The notes beneath the pieces are model-generated. The model was not told the DNA's origin and ran no database searches. It worked only from the letters and a program-made list of their open reading frames with translations. The position numbers were made by a program, and so were the translations under genes. Source: Nematostella vectensis (taxonomy: Eukaryota; Cnidaria; Anthozoa; Actiniaria; Edwardsiidae). From it: DNA of 64,000 nt. Shown here one piece after another: positions 18,103 through 27,837 of this stretch (its first letter is position 1; each line of letters starts with the position of its first letter). Where the stretch lies: the NCBI RefSeq assembly GCF_932526225.1, contig NC_064046.1, positions 9,637,719 to 9,701,718 of the forward strand. The letters run 5' to 3'.

Positions 18103-21100
18103 ATGGACGCTTACATAGAGGAGGTTCTCAATAGCATGCGTGAGGCGCCCGCCGTACTGGCAGGGCTGGTCCAGAACATCCTGGACGAGGACATCCCCGA
18201 CGATGTCAAACACAAGCTTCTTGAGCCGCTCGTACCGGCTAAAGTGTGGACAGAGGAAATCTGGCGCGAGTTCGACCCTTTGCTGCCGGGACGGCGGCAA
18301 AAGGGCCCAGAGAGCTTAGACCCCGAGAAGTACTATTCTCTCTTCGTCGGGGGCGCCCATCTTCGGTTCCCATGCGTGGATGCCACTCTTCGGGGCCGAG
18401 ACATAAGCGCCGGTGTTTACCAGGAGATACGAGATCTAGGTGGAGCAGGTGTCATTGCTCTAAAGCCGGTTATGCGGGGGCCTGATATTAATGACGATGG
18501 CTCGGTTTGGTGGGTCTCGCACGAGCGGGAGTCTGCGGGAAAACGCAGTGTTGCCACCGGTGCTTGAGATGGTGGACCCCGACCGGCGCTACAGACTCTT
18601 TACGGTCGTTGGTAAGGCCCCCGCAGAGCCATTGGCGCCAATCACAGAGGAGGAAGGGCGCTCGGAGCACAAGATCGGTGGGTCGTTAGTCAAAAGAGGG
18701 GGGCAAATCGCACTCGGTGCCCTGGAAGGCATCGATGCGGGTATTTGGGAGAAAGGACGAGAGTACCTCGTCTACGTGAGATACGAGCTTCGCCCTCTAC
18801 CTGAGCAAAATGGTGAGCCTGGGCCAATGTTTGGGCGAGAGGGGAGTGACGCCTTCGCTAACAGTGTTGTGAGCTATGTTGCCGACTTCTTGAGGAATCG
18901 CGGCACCTCGCGCTCCCTTGGTCTAACCAAGACACGAGGCAAGATCCTCGAGTGATTTGACAAGAAGCTGGCCACTACGGGATGCACCAAAGAAGACCTC
19001 TTTGAGATGGAAAAGAAGCTCGAGGTAAAGCTAGTAGCCGTGGACGCCCTGGGTAACGTCCTGTTGGACTCGGGGAAGTACAAGACTAAGACGAGGATCA
19101 CTATCCCTTGTCACAATAACCACGCCTGGGCGGAGCTTCCGACTGAACCACCTGCGATCGCGAGCGTCCACGGCCTAGACTTCGAGGCTGACGGGGAGCT
19201 TCGTTCGTTATGTCAGAGGAAGGCAGCGCCTCGCGCTACCATTGCCGCCACAAAAACGCGCGAGGCAAAAGTGCGAGAGGTGCTCATTCGCTTTATAAAC
19301 AGGGCGATCCCCAGAAGCACGAGGATCTGGCTGTGTAGGCGCGTTATAGTCACGCACGAAGGCAAGCTGTACCGATCGGGACAAGACGGATGGGCTATCG
19401 ACAGGGCGTTTACAGACGATACTGGATATGATCCTCAATGGCTCCCTGATGACCACCCAGCCTACCAAGATTACACCGGTATCGCTTCAAGAAGTGGACC
19501 CAAAGAGAGAACATCAGGCCAACGCCTCTTAAATACAGGAACGTCTGGCGAGCGGCGCAGGTTGAGTCCAAAGTGTGGAATAGCAAGGAAAACTTAGGGG
19601 AGCAGCCTCATGCGCACATGCGTGCGGCGTACCTAGGATGCGAGGACAGTGTCTTCGGCGGCGCCTCGGACGCCATTGATTTGGTACGGAAATACGGCTC
19701 CCCTACGAACGTGTATCGTATCGCGGGTGTTGTGGGACGGCCATTGAGCGAGGTTCTTCAACTAACCGGGGCCATTCAGCTGACCGAGTGGGAGTTCTCT
19801 GAGGCCTGCCACCCCTACACTTCCGGGAGGGTGGGGCAGCACTTGGAACAAAACGAGGGCTGGATCATCACGCCAGAGCTCAAGGACCTGTTGGACTCGG
19901 GTGACCTCGTCGTGGCCACGGCGTGGGAAGTGTTGTATAGCGTCGGAAAAAAGGACTCCATCAAGTTCCCCCACTCCATCGCGTGCCGCCCCGGCGGCGA
20001 AGACTCGCAGTACCCTGAGGGTCGAGATCTCGCTGTCCGTTTCGTAGGCAAGTGCGCTCGCCATGGCGACGAGTCCTCGATCGTTGTCCGCGACCGTGAA
20101 GAAGCCGCGTATCTGACAAACCTCCTTGCGGGCACCGACCACTTACTTAACTTCGAGCATGCCGACGGGGCTCATCTGATCCAATAAAAAGACGGTGCCC
20201 GGCGCTCACAATGGTACCATATCAGGGCCTTCGTCTTGGCGTACACAAACATAGCGTTGCGACGCATGTTGAGGCGGATCCCTCGCAAAGACGTCCTCCG
20301 AGTGTGCACAGATGCCATATACGCAAAGGCGGTGCCCAGTGGTGTAAAGATCGTGGAGCGAAATCCGAGGTATGGAGAGTGGCGCCACAAGAAGCCTGGG
20401 TACGAGTGGAGACCCGAAGCGGCTTCGGGTCCGAAGAGGTCGGGGAGCTTGGCTAGGGAGCCAAGCACTGCGCCGAGACTGCCGTGCGATCTAGTGGCCG
20501 CAACCTCTGCAAAGATGTATCTAGCCGGCCAAGGAGGATCGGGGAAGACCGAGTGGGCGGTGAGCATGTTCCGCGGCCGCAACGTTGTGGTGCTCACATC
20601 CGAGAACGACCTCGCCCACGACCATCGCAACAACCCGCGCCTCGCGGTGAAGGCTCAAACCTACCACCACTACCTCTGCATACCAGCGGAGAAGCCGATA
20701 GAGGAGTGGAGACCTTCCGAGCTGGGGCACAAACTCGACCGTCTCGCAGAAGTAATCATTATTGACGAGTGTTGTAAGGTACAGACTAAAGTGCTACGCG
20801 CCATCCTAGGGTATCTCGCCACGCGGCCGTGTCAGGTAGTGTGTTGTGGCGACTATGGGCAGGTCCCGCCCTGGGGAGATAAAGAGGGGCCTCACGATAT
20901 GCTCAAGGAGTGGGCACAAGGGAACATCCGCTGGTTCGAGTCCGACTACCGCTGCCTGTGTGAAGACTGCGGAAAGCCGTACAGTACATGCGATTGCGGC
21001 TCTGCCGCGCCCTCCTCCAGGCTCTACGACAAAAAGGGCCGGATTTGGTGTCAGCCCGATTCCCAACAGCTTGAGGTGTTTCGAGAGGAGTGGGATGGGG

Positions 21101-21812
21101 TAGCGTTCGACTCGGCAAGACCGAGCAGGCCCACCCAAGCGATATGTGGGTGTGCTCGACCAACAAGATGGGGGCTCTTGTTCAGCAGCGATTGGTAGAG
21201 CACCACAGGAAAAACTACCCCCGATTACCATGCGCTTTGACCCCGATCCTAGCGTCGCGCATCGTTATCGCAAGCAAGGGCGGCCGGTGCCCGTGCCAGG
21301 CAAAAGGGGTGAGAAGGTCGACGCGTACAAAGGCACGGTAGTCGAGGTTCCTCTCGACGCGGTCCTTAACGGGCTTCCCCTCGAGTGGAAATACGCGGGC
21401 TGGGGGAAAATCCACCGGGTTCAAGGCAAGACTATCCAGACTCCAAGACGTTTGTTTATCATAGACCACAGCTTAGATGGCTAGATCATGAATGCTGTAT
21501 ACACCGGCATCTCCCGCGTGCGGCGCGCCGACCAGATAGTCCGCGTGATCCCCCCCGATAACACCCCCGGTGCCTTGGTTCCCACAGGACTGCAGGCTAC
21601 GCACAGTGAAGAGCTCATTATAGCGCGAATCAAGTGATACGCTATAGACGACAGGCAAAAGGGTCGCACAAAGTACACGGGACCGCACCACGTTCTGACG
21701 GTAGACAACGTACTCGGCATGATTGCTGACGCGGAAAAGAAGTGCACGGTCTGTGGCACTCAGCTTCTGCTTCAGGGGTACACCAAAAGTCATCCCCAAT
21801 GCTTCAGTATCG
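18103..21812 (+). pseudogene. replicase (PolB-like/SF1 helicase/HNH), copy 2, multiply broken and 3' truncated
   Basis: Starts MDAYIEEVLNSM at 18103, giving the N terminus missing from copy 1. Breaks seen: frameshift near 18530, in-frame TGA at 18953-18955, a deletion of about 28 bases near 19480 with frameshift, TAA at 20185-20187, an indel near 21115, a TAG at 21482-21484 and a TGA near 21635. Motifs agree with copy 1: CTDAIYA, GQGGSGKT, IIIDECC, GDYGQ, HRVQGKT. The Cys cluster reads CLCEDCGKPYSTCDC, one Cys more than copy 1. The HNH coding region stops after CFSID at 21812, where the sequence passes into the ATACGY repeat; the last about 30 codons and the whole integrase gene are gone. Confidence 0.85.
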
Positions 21813-21927
21813 ACGCGTATACGTATACGTATATACTTATACGCATATATGCGTATATGCGTATGCATATATGTATACGTATGCGAATACGCGTATACGT
21901 TTACGTATACGCATGCGCATACGCGCA
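21813..21927. repeat. ATACGY/ATATGC simple repeat at the integrase deletion junction
   Basis: About 115 bp of alternating purine-pyrimidine (GTATAC, GCATAT, GCGTAT), longer than the equivalent in copy 1 (4381-4441). It directly abuts the truncated HNH coding sequence, so it marks the deletion breakpoint. Such tracts can adopt Z-DNA or cruciform form, a plausible cause of the deletion. Confidence 0.85.
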
Positions 21928-21973
21928 GCATGGAAAAAGGCCGCCTAGATGCAGCGCCGGAACGGCAGCTACA

Positions 21974-22398
21974 TCACAGCAAGCGACTAGCTGTGTAGCC
22001 GATGGCGAGAGCGCCGGCGCCAATGTACGCCAACTCGGCGTTTTTTGTGTTTTGCTGGGGATGTAGTAGTCGGACAGCTCAGGAGCCCGCATCGACTCCA
22101 GGGATTGTTTTGGCCGGGTCTGGTTGTAGAGTTTGAGCGCGTAGTCAGTGTCGGTGAAGTGTTTCTTTGCGAGGGACCCTCTCTCGCGACTTTGAGCTTG
22201 CCAATTGAGGATTTTTTGTCGCCGCTGTTGGTAGTGTCCATAGTCTTGTTGGTATTTCTCTAGGGCCTTGTCGTGCCTCTCCTTCTCAGCTAAGGCAGGG
22301 CTCTCATCGTTCGACAGGAACTTTGCAAGGTAGTTGCCACCAACGAATGCAGTCGCGTTTAGGACGGCGCCGCCAACCATAATCGCGATAGAGGCCAT
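21974..22398 (-). pseudogene. small virion-type protein with terminal hydrophobic segments (copy 2)
   Basis: Start at 22396-22398: MASIAIMVGGAVLNATAFVGG (hydrophobic), then the charged helical zone RHDKALEKYQQDYGHY and TDTDYALKLYNQTRP. The frame shifts near 22040 compared with copy 1, so the hydrophobic C terminus is lost; by homology the gene would end at 21974-21976. The copy keeps the intact N-terminal half. Probable minor virion or membrane-associated protein. Confidence 0.65.
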
Positions 22399-22514
22399 CG
22401 AGTAGTGTGTTTACGTGTCACGTGCGCACACTTCACTTGCTGTGTATACGCACGTGAAACGTACACGAGTCTAATACATGGCCTACACATGTGGTAGTGT
22501 GCCACAGTACACTA

Positions 22515-22739
22515 CTACATGGGCAGGATCTTCTGGTCCTCGAGGTAACCCTTCAAAGCGACAGCACCTGCAACGGCGGCAGTCATTTTTGCGTAGTTCA
22601 TGGCGTTCGCGGAGGGGTCTTTGGTGAAGTCCTCGCGCAAGACCTTGCGCCCAACCCAGCCGATGCCGGCGACGAGGCCGGTTATGACTGCGGCGTCGGT
22701 GATGGTCTTTGTAATCTTGCTCTGCTGCGTCGTCGACAT
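22515..22739 (-). CDS. 74-aa two-segment membrane protein (copy 2)
   Basis: Same gene as 5030-5254, open in full from Met (22737-22739) to stop. Hydrophobic stretches AAVITGLVAGIGWVG and MTAAVAGAVALKGYL, with tail EDQKILPM. Few substitutions relative to copy 1. The gap to the neighbouring gene start (22398) contains overlapping CACGTG-type palindromes near 22418-22465, a possible regulatory zone. Confidence 0.75.
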   Translation of the reverse strand: MSTTQQSKITKTITDAAVITGLVAGIGWVGRKVLREDFTKDPSANAMNYAKMTAAVAGAVALKGYLEDQKILPM

Positions 22740-22792
22740 TGCGGTGCACGGACGTGCGGATATGGGTGGAGCCCTCGTGTCTAAATGTCTGC

Positions 22793-23398
22793 TTACTCCA
22801 TGGCTAACAGCCGAGATTTGCATTGTCCGGGAGCGCGAAGCGCTGTCGCCGGAACGGCAAGCTGTCGATCCTTGGTCTGCTGTGCGGCCGACAGTGGCGG
22901 CCTTGCGGGCGGAGTCACGTCGTCGGTATCTTCTGTAGCATGTGGATCGGTAGCTCGCTGGTTAACAGCTGGTGTACGAGTGAACGCGGCAGCTAGCTCC
23001 CGCCTACGTGTGTAGAGGCCGATCAATGACACTAGAAGACCAGCGACCCCGATAACCGAGCTAGCCGACCAGGCAGAGTTGCTTTCCGGGACTGGTGTCT
23101 GTATGCCTTCGGCGCAAAAGCCCTCGCGTCCCTGCGGCTCGCTAGCGACCGGCGACCCAACGTGTTGCACGACACGAAGTGTCTCTTTCTTCGCTCTGTT
23201 AAGTCGGTTCCACTCTGCCAAGCGCCTTCCAGCTTCGACTCGCCCAGGGTGTTTAGGTCGGGCCGCGGGTGGTTCGGGGCTCGTGATTCTCTAGGCCAAC
23301 GCCGAAGCCGTACGAGTAGGTTCTTTAGCAGCTTGTTTGTCAGGTTCTGCTGACCCGTAGGGTCGCTGGGTACTAGTACTTCCTTGAGGTTCCTCCAT
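22793..23398 (-). pseudogene. basic single-pass membrane protein (copy 2), one nonsense codon
   Basis: Start taken at MEEPQGSTSTQ (23396-23398). The frame is continuous to 22793 except for an in-frame TAG at 23291-23293, where copy 1 has a sense codon. The basic motif GRRLAEWNRLNRAKK and the transmembrane segment (VIGVAGLLVSLIGLY) are preserved. The linker is a few codons different in length from copy 1. Confidence 0.7.
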
Positions 23399-23451
23399 TT
23401 GTGATGCAACTTCTTGGTTGCTGAAGAAGTGGCAAGCTTTCAAATGAACGT

Positions 23452-24054
23452 CTACTCTGGGATGGCAGACTCGCCACTGTGCATTTGCGGGCAAACCACT
23501 GGTGAGTCCGCGGCTGCTACCTTGTGTTGACACCGCGTGTCAGCGCTTGCCGTTCCGGCGGTGTTCACATGACGTGCTATGTGTAACGCCCCGACGGCTA
23601 AAGCCATCAAACGACCGCATCGTAAAGACAGGCTTCCGCACAATGTGAGGAGCTCGTTGTTGATGATGTAGTCGGACACTAGGTCATTGTGAAGATCGAC
23701 CACGCTGTCTATCGGCAGCGCCATGCCTACTAGCTTGGTCGTAAGCTTCAGAAAGCTGTCTGCCAGGGCGTCTGTAGTCCGGATGGCTAGAGCGGTCTCG
23801 TATCGCCTCTCGTACTTCCTCACCTCCTCGGCGCTCATGTGTTTGACGTCGTCGTGAGTCAGGGCCTTGCCTACCATTTCTCTCGACTTCCCCGAGGCTA
23901 CGAGAATCGCGAGTTTCTCCCTCGCTTCTGCTATCTCAGTTTGCTCACCTCCGGTTGCCGTTCCGGCAGGCTGTGTCGAGAAGCCCAACAACTCGACGGG
24001 CGGGAGGCCGGCGACGCCCCCCTCAAGAAGACTCTCAAAGTATTCCTCGCTCAT
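23452..24054 (-). CDS. virion-associated candidate (copy 2)
   Basis: Homologous to 5963-6526. The start is taken at the Met before SEEYFESLLEGG (24052-24054). It has the same acidic N terminus, charged middle (SAEEVRKYERRYE) and hydrophobic helix-rich C-terminal half, with a longer tail than copy 1. The frame is also open upstream into the ATPase gene, because a small deletion removed the ATPase stop; that readthrough is a product of decay. Confidence 0.65.
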   Translation of the reverse strand: MSEEYFESLLEGGVAGLPPVELLGFSTQPAGTATGGEQTEIAEAREKLAILVASGKSREMVGKALTHDDVKHMSAEEVRKYERRYETALAIRTTDALADSFLKLTTKLVGMALPIDSVVDLHNDLVSDYIINNELLTLCGSLSLRCGRLMALAVGALHIARHVNTAGTASADTRCQHKVAAADSPVVCPQMHSGESAIPE

Positions 24055-24106
24055 CGTGCACATCCTGCCGTGGCTAAGGTGCAACACGTGGATCAATGAG
24101 TTATGC

Positions 24107-24720
24107 CCTAGGGCGATGGTATAAGGGTGACGCAAGCAAAACTCTAACTTCGAGAACTTTTTCGTCTTGAGGGCCTTCATGTACTCTTTCATCTTCTCTT
24201 CTGAGAGCTCCGCGCCGTAATCATGCAGGATAGCTTTCATGCCCGCCTTGCTAGGGGTATAGAAGACCACCAAGGACGCGATGTTCTCACGGAACGGCTT
24301 CGTGATGCTGGTGAGCTGCTGCGTGATCACTCACACGCTAATACCCCCGTGGCGCGCGCTGAACGCCAAGTTGACGAGCTGGTCAGAGCGCCTCTTTACG
24401 TCTTTCGAGGCCGCACAGTCGTCGAGTATGATTAGCGTATTAGTGCCTTCGAAGAGAGCGGAGACAGACCTTAACAGTATGTCGATCTGACCCGCCTCAG
24501 GTGCGATGACGAACAGACGATTGTCGCCCTCGTCGAAGCCGTCGTATGTTTTGTTGTAGACAAAGGTAGGGCACAAGAGTACGATGTAGTCAAACTTGCC
24601 CCGGAAAGGGCCGCGCAGCCGGTCCACTATGAATCGGGTCTTCCCGCATGACGTCGGGCCCACGATGAGAGCGTTAAATGGGATTTTTTTCGGGTCCTCG
24701 CTGCCGCAGCGCTTCGCGCA
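24107..24720 (-). pseudogene. A32-like DNA-packaging ATPase (copy 2), nonsense codon
   Basis: Walker A GPTSCGKT and Walker B LIILDDCA are intact, but a TGA at 24328-24330 replaces the Trp codon seen in copy 1 just before VITQQL. About 25 bases encoding the C-terminal tail are deleted near 24115. The N terminus upstream of the P-loop differs from copy 1, so neither copy gives a secure start. Confidence 0.85.
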
Positions 24721-24743
24721 GAAACACGTTTTGGTGTCTTTGC

Positions 24744-26312
24744 TCAGTTTTGTATGGACTCTAGCTGTCCGTTCATGAGGTTCATTTGGGCGTCGGCCAC
24801 CACAAACACGTGAAAGTTTACGGTACCCGTGCCGCTTGCCGTGCGTTTTATCTCGAGGTGCACACCGTCGCGGGTATTGACCAATCGGAGACCACCCCAA
24901 TGGATAGCACTGTCGTCCGTCGTTCGAAGGTCGATCCACAGAGCAAACTTATTATCGCCATAGAACAACTCGGGGCCGATTGCCGGGGCGGCGGGCGGTC
25001 CGCTGTGCTCCCCCGGGGAGGGGAGGACGAACCGCCTTTTCGCCCCCCTCCAGAAATCCGTGGGGCGCAGGCTCTGGCTGAAGACTTTGTTTGGCGTGCC
25101 GTCGATTGTAACGCGAACGCTCTTGATGTCGGGGTACACGAACTTCTCAGAGTCGCGAGCCCCGGACGTGTATGGCTCCACAAAGAGGAGCAACAGACCA
25201 CTTATAGACCTTCGCGGCAGGTTGACACTCTCGTTGATTATGCTTTCCGTCCCTTTGCTAATCACAAAGGTCTTGTGGAGGTTCACTTGCTCGTAGAAGA
25301 ACGTTGTGCCGTTTTGGTAGGCGGCGGCTGCAGACCGGGCGAGGTTGTCGTCCCTCAGGCTTTCGTATTCCAGCTCTAAATTTTTGATGCCATAGGATAA
25401 TTTGGTAGCATCGCTTCCGACTACTACCTGGTCAACCGCTCCGGACGTGATCTCGAAGAGCAGCGCCTCGGAGAGCGCCCTTGGGTACAGTACGCCGTGG
25501 TCCGTCAGCAGAGAATGGTCTAGCGGGACGGTGTACCTCGCCCCGTGGGCGGCGTTTAGAGCGTTCTCCTTGGCGTTACTAGTCGCTTTATCGCCAGCCT
25601 TGGAGCGAAGCTTGCGCATGTTTTCTGACTGTATGCCCTGCTCCAGGCGGTCCTCTCTCTCGACCTTGGACAGGTAAAGCTCATCATACGTCTTGAAGAC
25701 GTCGTAGCGGTTGGTGTCCTGGAGCGTTTCTCCTGCAAACGTGATTTTTAGGCGGCTCACGAGATTTCGGTCGACGTTGTTCACGACGGTATTATTTGCT
25801 TGGCCTGAGATGGAGAGATCGAAACCGACACTCAAGGAGCCAGGCACGAGCGTGACGCCTTCCGATAGCTTTGGGACCGCCACATATAGCGTCTCGCCAG
25901 CCTTGGAGCGAAGCTTGCGCATGTTTTCTGACTGTATGCCCTGCTCCAGGCGGTCCTCTCTCTCGACCTTAGACAGATTAAGCTCCTCATCCGTCTTGAA
26001 GACGTCGTAGCGGTTGGTGTCCTGGAGCGTTTCTCCTGCAAACGTGATTTTTAGGCGGCTCACGAGATTTCGGCCGACGTTGTTCACGACGGTATTATTT
26101 GCTTGGCCTGAGATGGAGAGATCGAAACCGACACTCAAGGAGCCAGGCACGAGCGTGACGCCTTCCGATAGCTTTGGGACCGCCACATATAGCGTCTCGC
26201 CTGGCAAGGCCGTCGACGTGTTGAGAGTCACCCGGTGAACAGTTCTCTCGGCTTTCAACCCCAGAGGAGTTCTGGGTGTTCGTTGGGGGTCAAGTTTATC
26301 GCTGAGTGACAT
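24744..26312 (-). CDS. major capsid protein, double-jelly-roll type, with internal duplication (copy 2)
   Basis: 522-codon ORF starting MSLSDKLDPQRTPRTPLG and ending LESIQN. It is rich in beta-strand-like segments, with conserved-looking stretches YTVPLDHSLLTDHGVLYP, NLHKTFVISKG and KFALWIDLRTTDD. I recognise it by overall pattern as the major capsid protein family of cnidarian Polinton/adintovirus-like elements; it forms hexon-like trimers in that group. A 101-codon in-frame duplication (25591-26196) makes it longer than expected; without it the length would be about 421. Intact as an ORF, but the duplication probably disrupts the first jelly roll. It is divergent from the coiled-coil gene at 26424 and upstream of the ATPase on the same strand. 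Confidence 0.85.
   Translation of the reverse strand: MSLSDKLDPQRTPRTPLGLKAERTVHRVTLNTSTALPGETLYVAVPKLSEGVTLVPGSLSVGFDLSISGQANNTVVNNVGRNLVSRLKITFAGETLQDTNRYDVFKTDEELNLSKVEREDRLEQGIQSENMRKLRSKAGETLYVAVPKLSEGVTLVPGSLSVGFDLSISGQANNTVVNNVDRNLVSRLKITFAGETLQDTNRYDVFKTYDELYLSKVEREDRLEQGIQSENMRKLRSKAGDKATSNAKENALNAAHGARYTVPLDHSLLTDHGVLYPRALSEALLFEITSGAVDQVVVGSDATKLSYGIKNLELEYESLRDDNLARSAAAAYQNGTTFFYEQVNLHKTFVISKGTESIINESVNLPRRSISGLLLLFVEPYTSGARDSEKFVYPDIKSVRVTIDGTPNKVFSQSLRPTDFWRGAKRRFVLPSPGEHSGPPAAPAIGPELFYGDNKFALWIDLRTTDDSAIHWGGLRLVNTRDGVHLEIKRTASGTGTVNFHVFVVADAQMNLMNGQLESIQN
25591..26196. repeat. 303-bp in-frame tandem duplication inside the capsid gene
   Basis: Two adjacent 303-bp copies (25591-25893 and 25894-26196) with only a handful of base differences. 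They produce two runs of 101 residues differing at a few sites (for example GRNLVSRL versus DRNLVSRL). The length is a multiple of three, so the frame survives. Confidence 0.95.
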
Positions 26313-26423
26313 CCATATTACGTATATTATATATCATATATGTATGTATACATAAAGTACGAAGCCGCGTGGCTATGGTGCGGACTGTATAATATAGCAT
26401 AGCACGAGTTATGCGCACGCATC
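26313..26423. promoter_or_regulatory. candidate divergent promoter between capsid and coiled-coil genes
   Basis: A 111-base gap between divergent starts. It is strikingly AT-rich within a GC-rich element, with TATATATCATATATGTATG near 26329-26347 and GTATAATATAG near 26386-26396. TATA-like motifs on both sides fit bidirectional late-gene transcription. Inference from position and composition. Confidence 0.5.
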
Positions 26424-27388
26424 ATGGGTGATGTTGACGTTGACATTGACGATACCTTGCCGGGTGCGTCCGCCTATCGCGGAGCGGGGGACGACGAGAC
26501 GACGCCCCTTATCCCGTTTGACCCCGACGATGGGGAGTCGATCACAATGACGAGCACGTCATCGCGTATGCATGCTGCGCATAACATGGCTACGCGAAGC
26601 GCAACGCAAACGACCGCCGAAACCTCGTTCACCACAGAGGGTGCAGCGACAAGACTCGGTCTCCAGTCCCTCAGGGAGAAATACCCAGACCTTAACGAGA
26701 ATCTGATACGGTTCCAGTCAGACCAAAAGGGGAAGACGCTAATACTAGTTAGTAACCTCGGCAAAGGGGGTTGGACAACCAAGTCAGCTGTTCAATGAGG
26801 AAGGGGGCGTTCAACAGGACGTTGCAAAGCTGAAAGGCTTCAAGCTGGCGATGGGGTCGGTGGCAGGGGTAGACGCGGTCATCCAGGAGAACACAGAACG
26901 AGTCCAAGAGCTGCAAGGGGTGGTAGCCACAGACAGGGACCATCGACAACCCTAACACGCCAGAGAGTCGCCGCCAAGAGGCCCGTGAGCGCACCGAGGA
27001 GAGTCTATCCGAGATTGACGAACTAGAACGCGAAAACCGAGAGCTCGAGAACCAAAAGCCGCTAAGAGAGCGCATCAAAGCCATCTTCAAAAAGTACGGC
27101 TTTACCGTCACCGCTATCGGGTTGGCCGTAGCGACGACGATCGCGGCCATTGTGACGTCGCTCGGCAAGTCGCTCTCCTCCGTGGCCAGAGGGGTCGGTA
27201 ACGGGCTTAAGGCTATCGGGAAAAAGCTAGGCGAGCTTCTCCCTGGGCTAGTAGGCAGCATCGCGAACTTCGTGTTTAAGGCTGCAGGAGAAGCGGTGAA
27301 ATTCCTTGGCGAAAATGCGTGGCTGCTCATTCTAGCCGTAGCCGCGTTCTTGGTTCGTCGAATGCTAAGCAATCATCGGGACAAGTAA
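26424..27388 (+). pseudogene. coiled-coil and C-terminal hydrophobic virion protein (copy 2), frame broken
   Basis: ATG at 26424 with an acidic N terminus (MGDVDVDIDDTLPG). The frame is open to 26798, then shifts near 26790 and again near 26940; homologous-looking coding continues to the stop at 27386-27388. The middle is a charged coiled coil (RRQEARERTEESLSEIDELE). The C-terminal about 100 residues are hydrophobic/amphipathic: IGLAVATTIAAIVTSLG, LLPGLVGSIANFVFKAAG, NAWLLILAVAAFLV. No enzyme motif. The type (coiled coil plus membrane-active tail) recurs in cnidarian Polinton-like elements as I recall, and a virion membrane-interacting role is possible. Deleted from copy 1. Confidence 0.6.
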
Positions 27389-27828
27389 CACGCTGCTGCC
27401 ACCGCGAGTGCCGACAACCCCGCCTTGGGGGCGGTGTGGTCACCTTTTTCGCCCGGTCCGGGTGCGCTTGCCGTTCCGGCGGCAGTCATGCCATGCGCAG
27501 CATGCATACGTGGAGAGGGGGCAGGCGCCTCGCCCTCTGCGTGCACTTTCGCAGGGGCGGAAGCCTTGCTTCGCCGCCGGGACGGCACGCCGTCGATCCC
27601 CGGATCAGTCACGTGTTGCACCCTAGGATGCCCACCGGCCATGTTATGAGCACCTACTGGCTTTGTCACGGTGTTGATCGCGTTTGCGCCGAGCGTCATG
27701 GAGTCTGTGGCTTTCTGCAGCTTATTGTTGTAGCCCACAACGCTTTGCGTGTTTATCACCAGATCGCTCGGCATCAGCCACACTCCTGGTGCGACCGCAA
27801 GACTCAGTCTCACCTTGGCCTCCTGCAC
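27373..27828 (-). CDS. unrecognised 151-aa protein (copy 2)
   Basis: Open from the Met at 27828 to a stop at 27373-27375, overlapping the convergent coiled-coil gene by 16 bases. The N-terminal part (VRLSLAVAPGVWLMPSDLVI) looks folded. The middle is Pro/Ala/Lys-rich and disordered. The C terminus is hydrophobic (AGLSALAVAAACYL). It lies 10 bases downstream of the 27838-28822 gene, so co-transcription is likely. Function unknown. Absent from copy 1 because of its deletion. Confidence 0.5.
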   Translation of the reverse strand: MQEAKVRLSLAVAPGVWLMPSDLVINTQSVVGYNNKLQKATDSMTLGANAINTVTKPVGAHNMAGGHPRVQHVTDPGIDGVPSRRRSKASAPAKVHAEGEAPAPSPRMHAAHGMTAAGTASAPGPGEKGDHTAPKAGLSALAVAAACYLSR

Positions 27829-27837
27829 GGCTAACTG

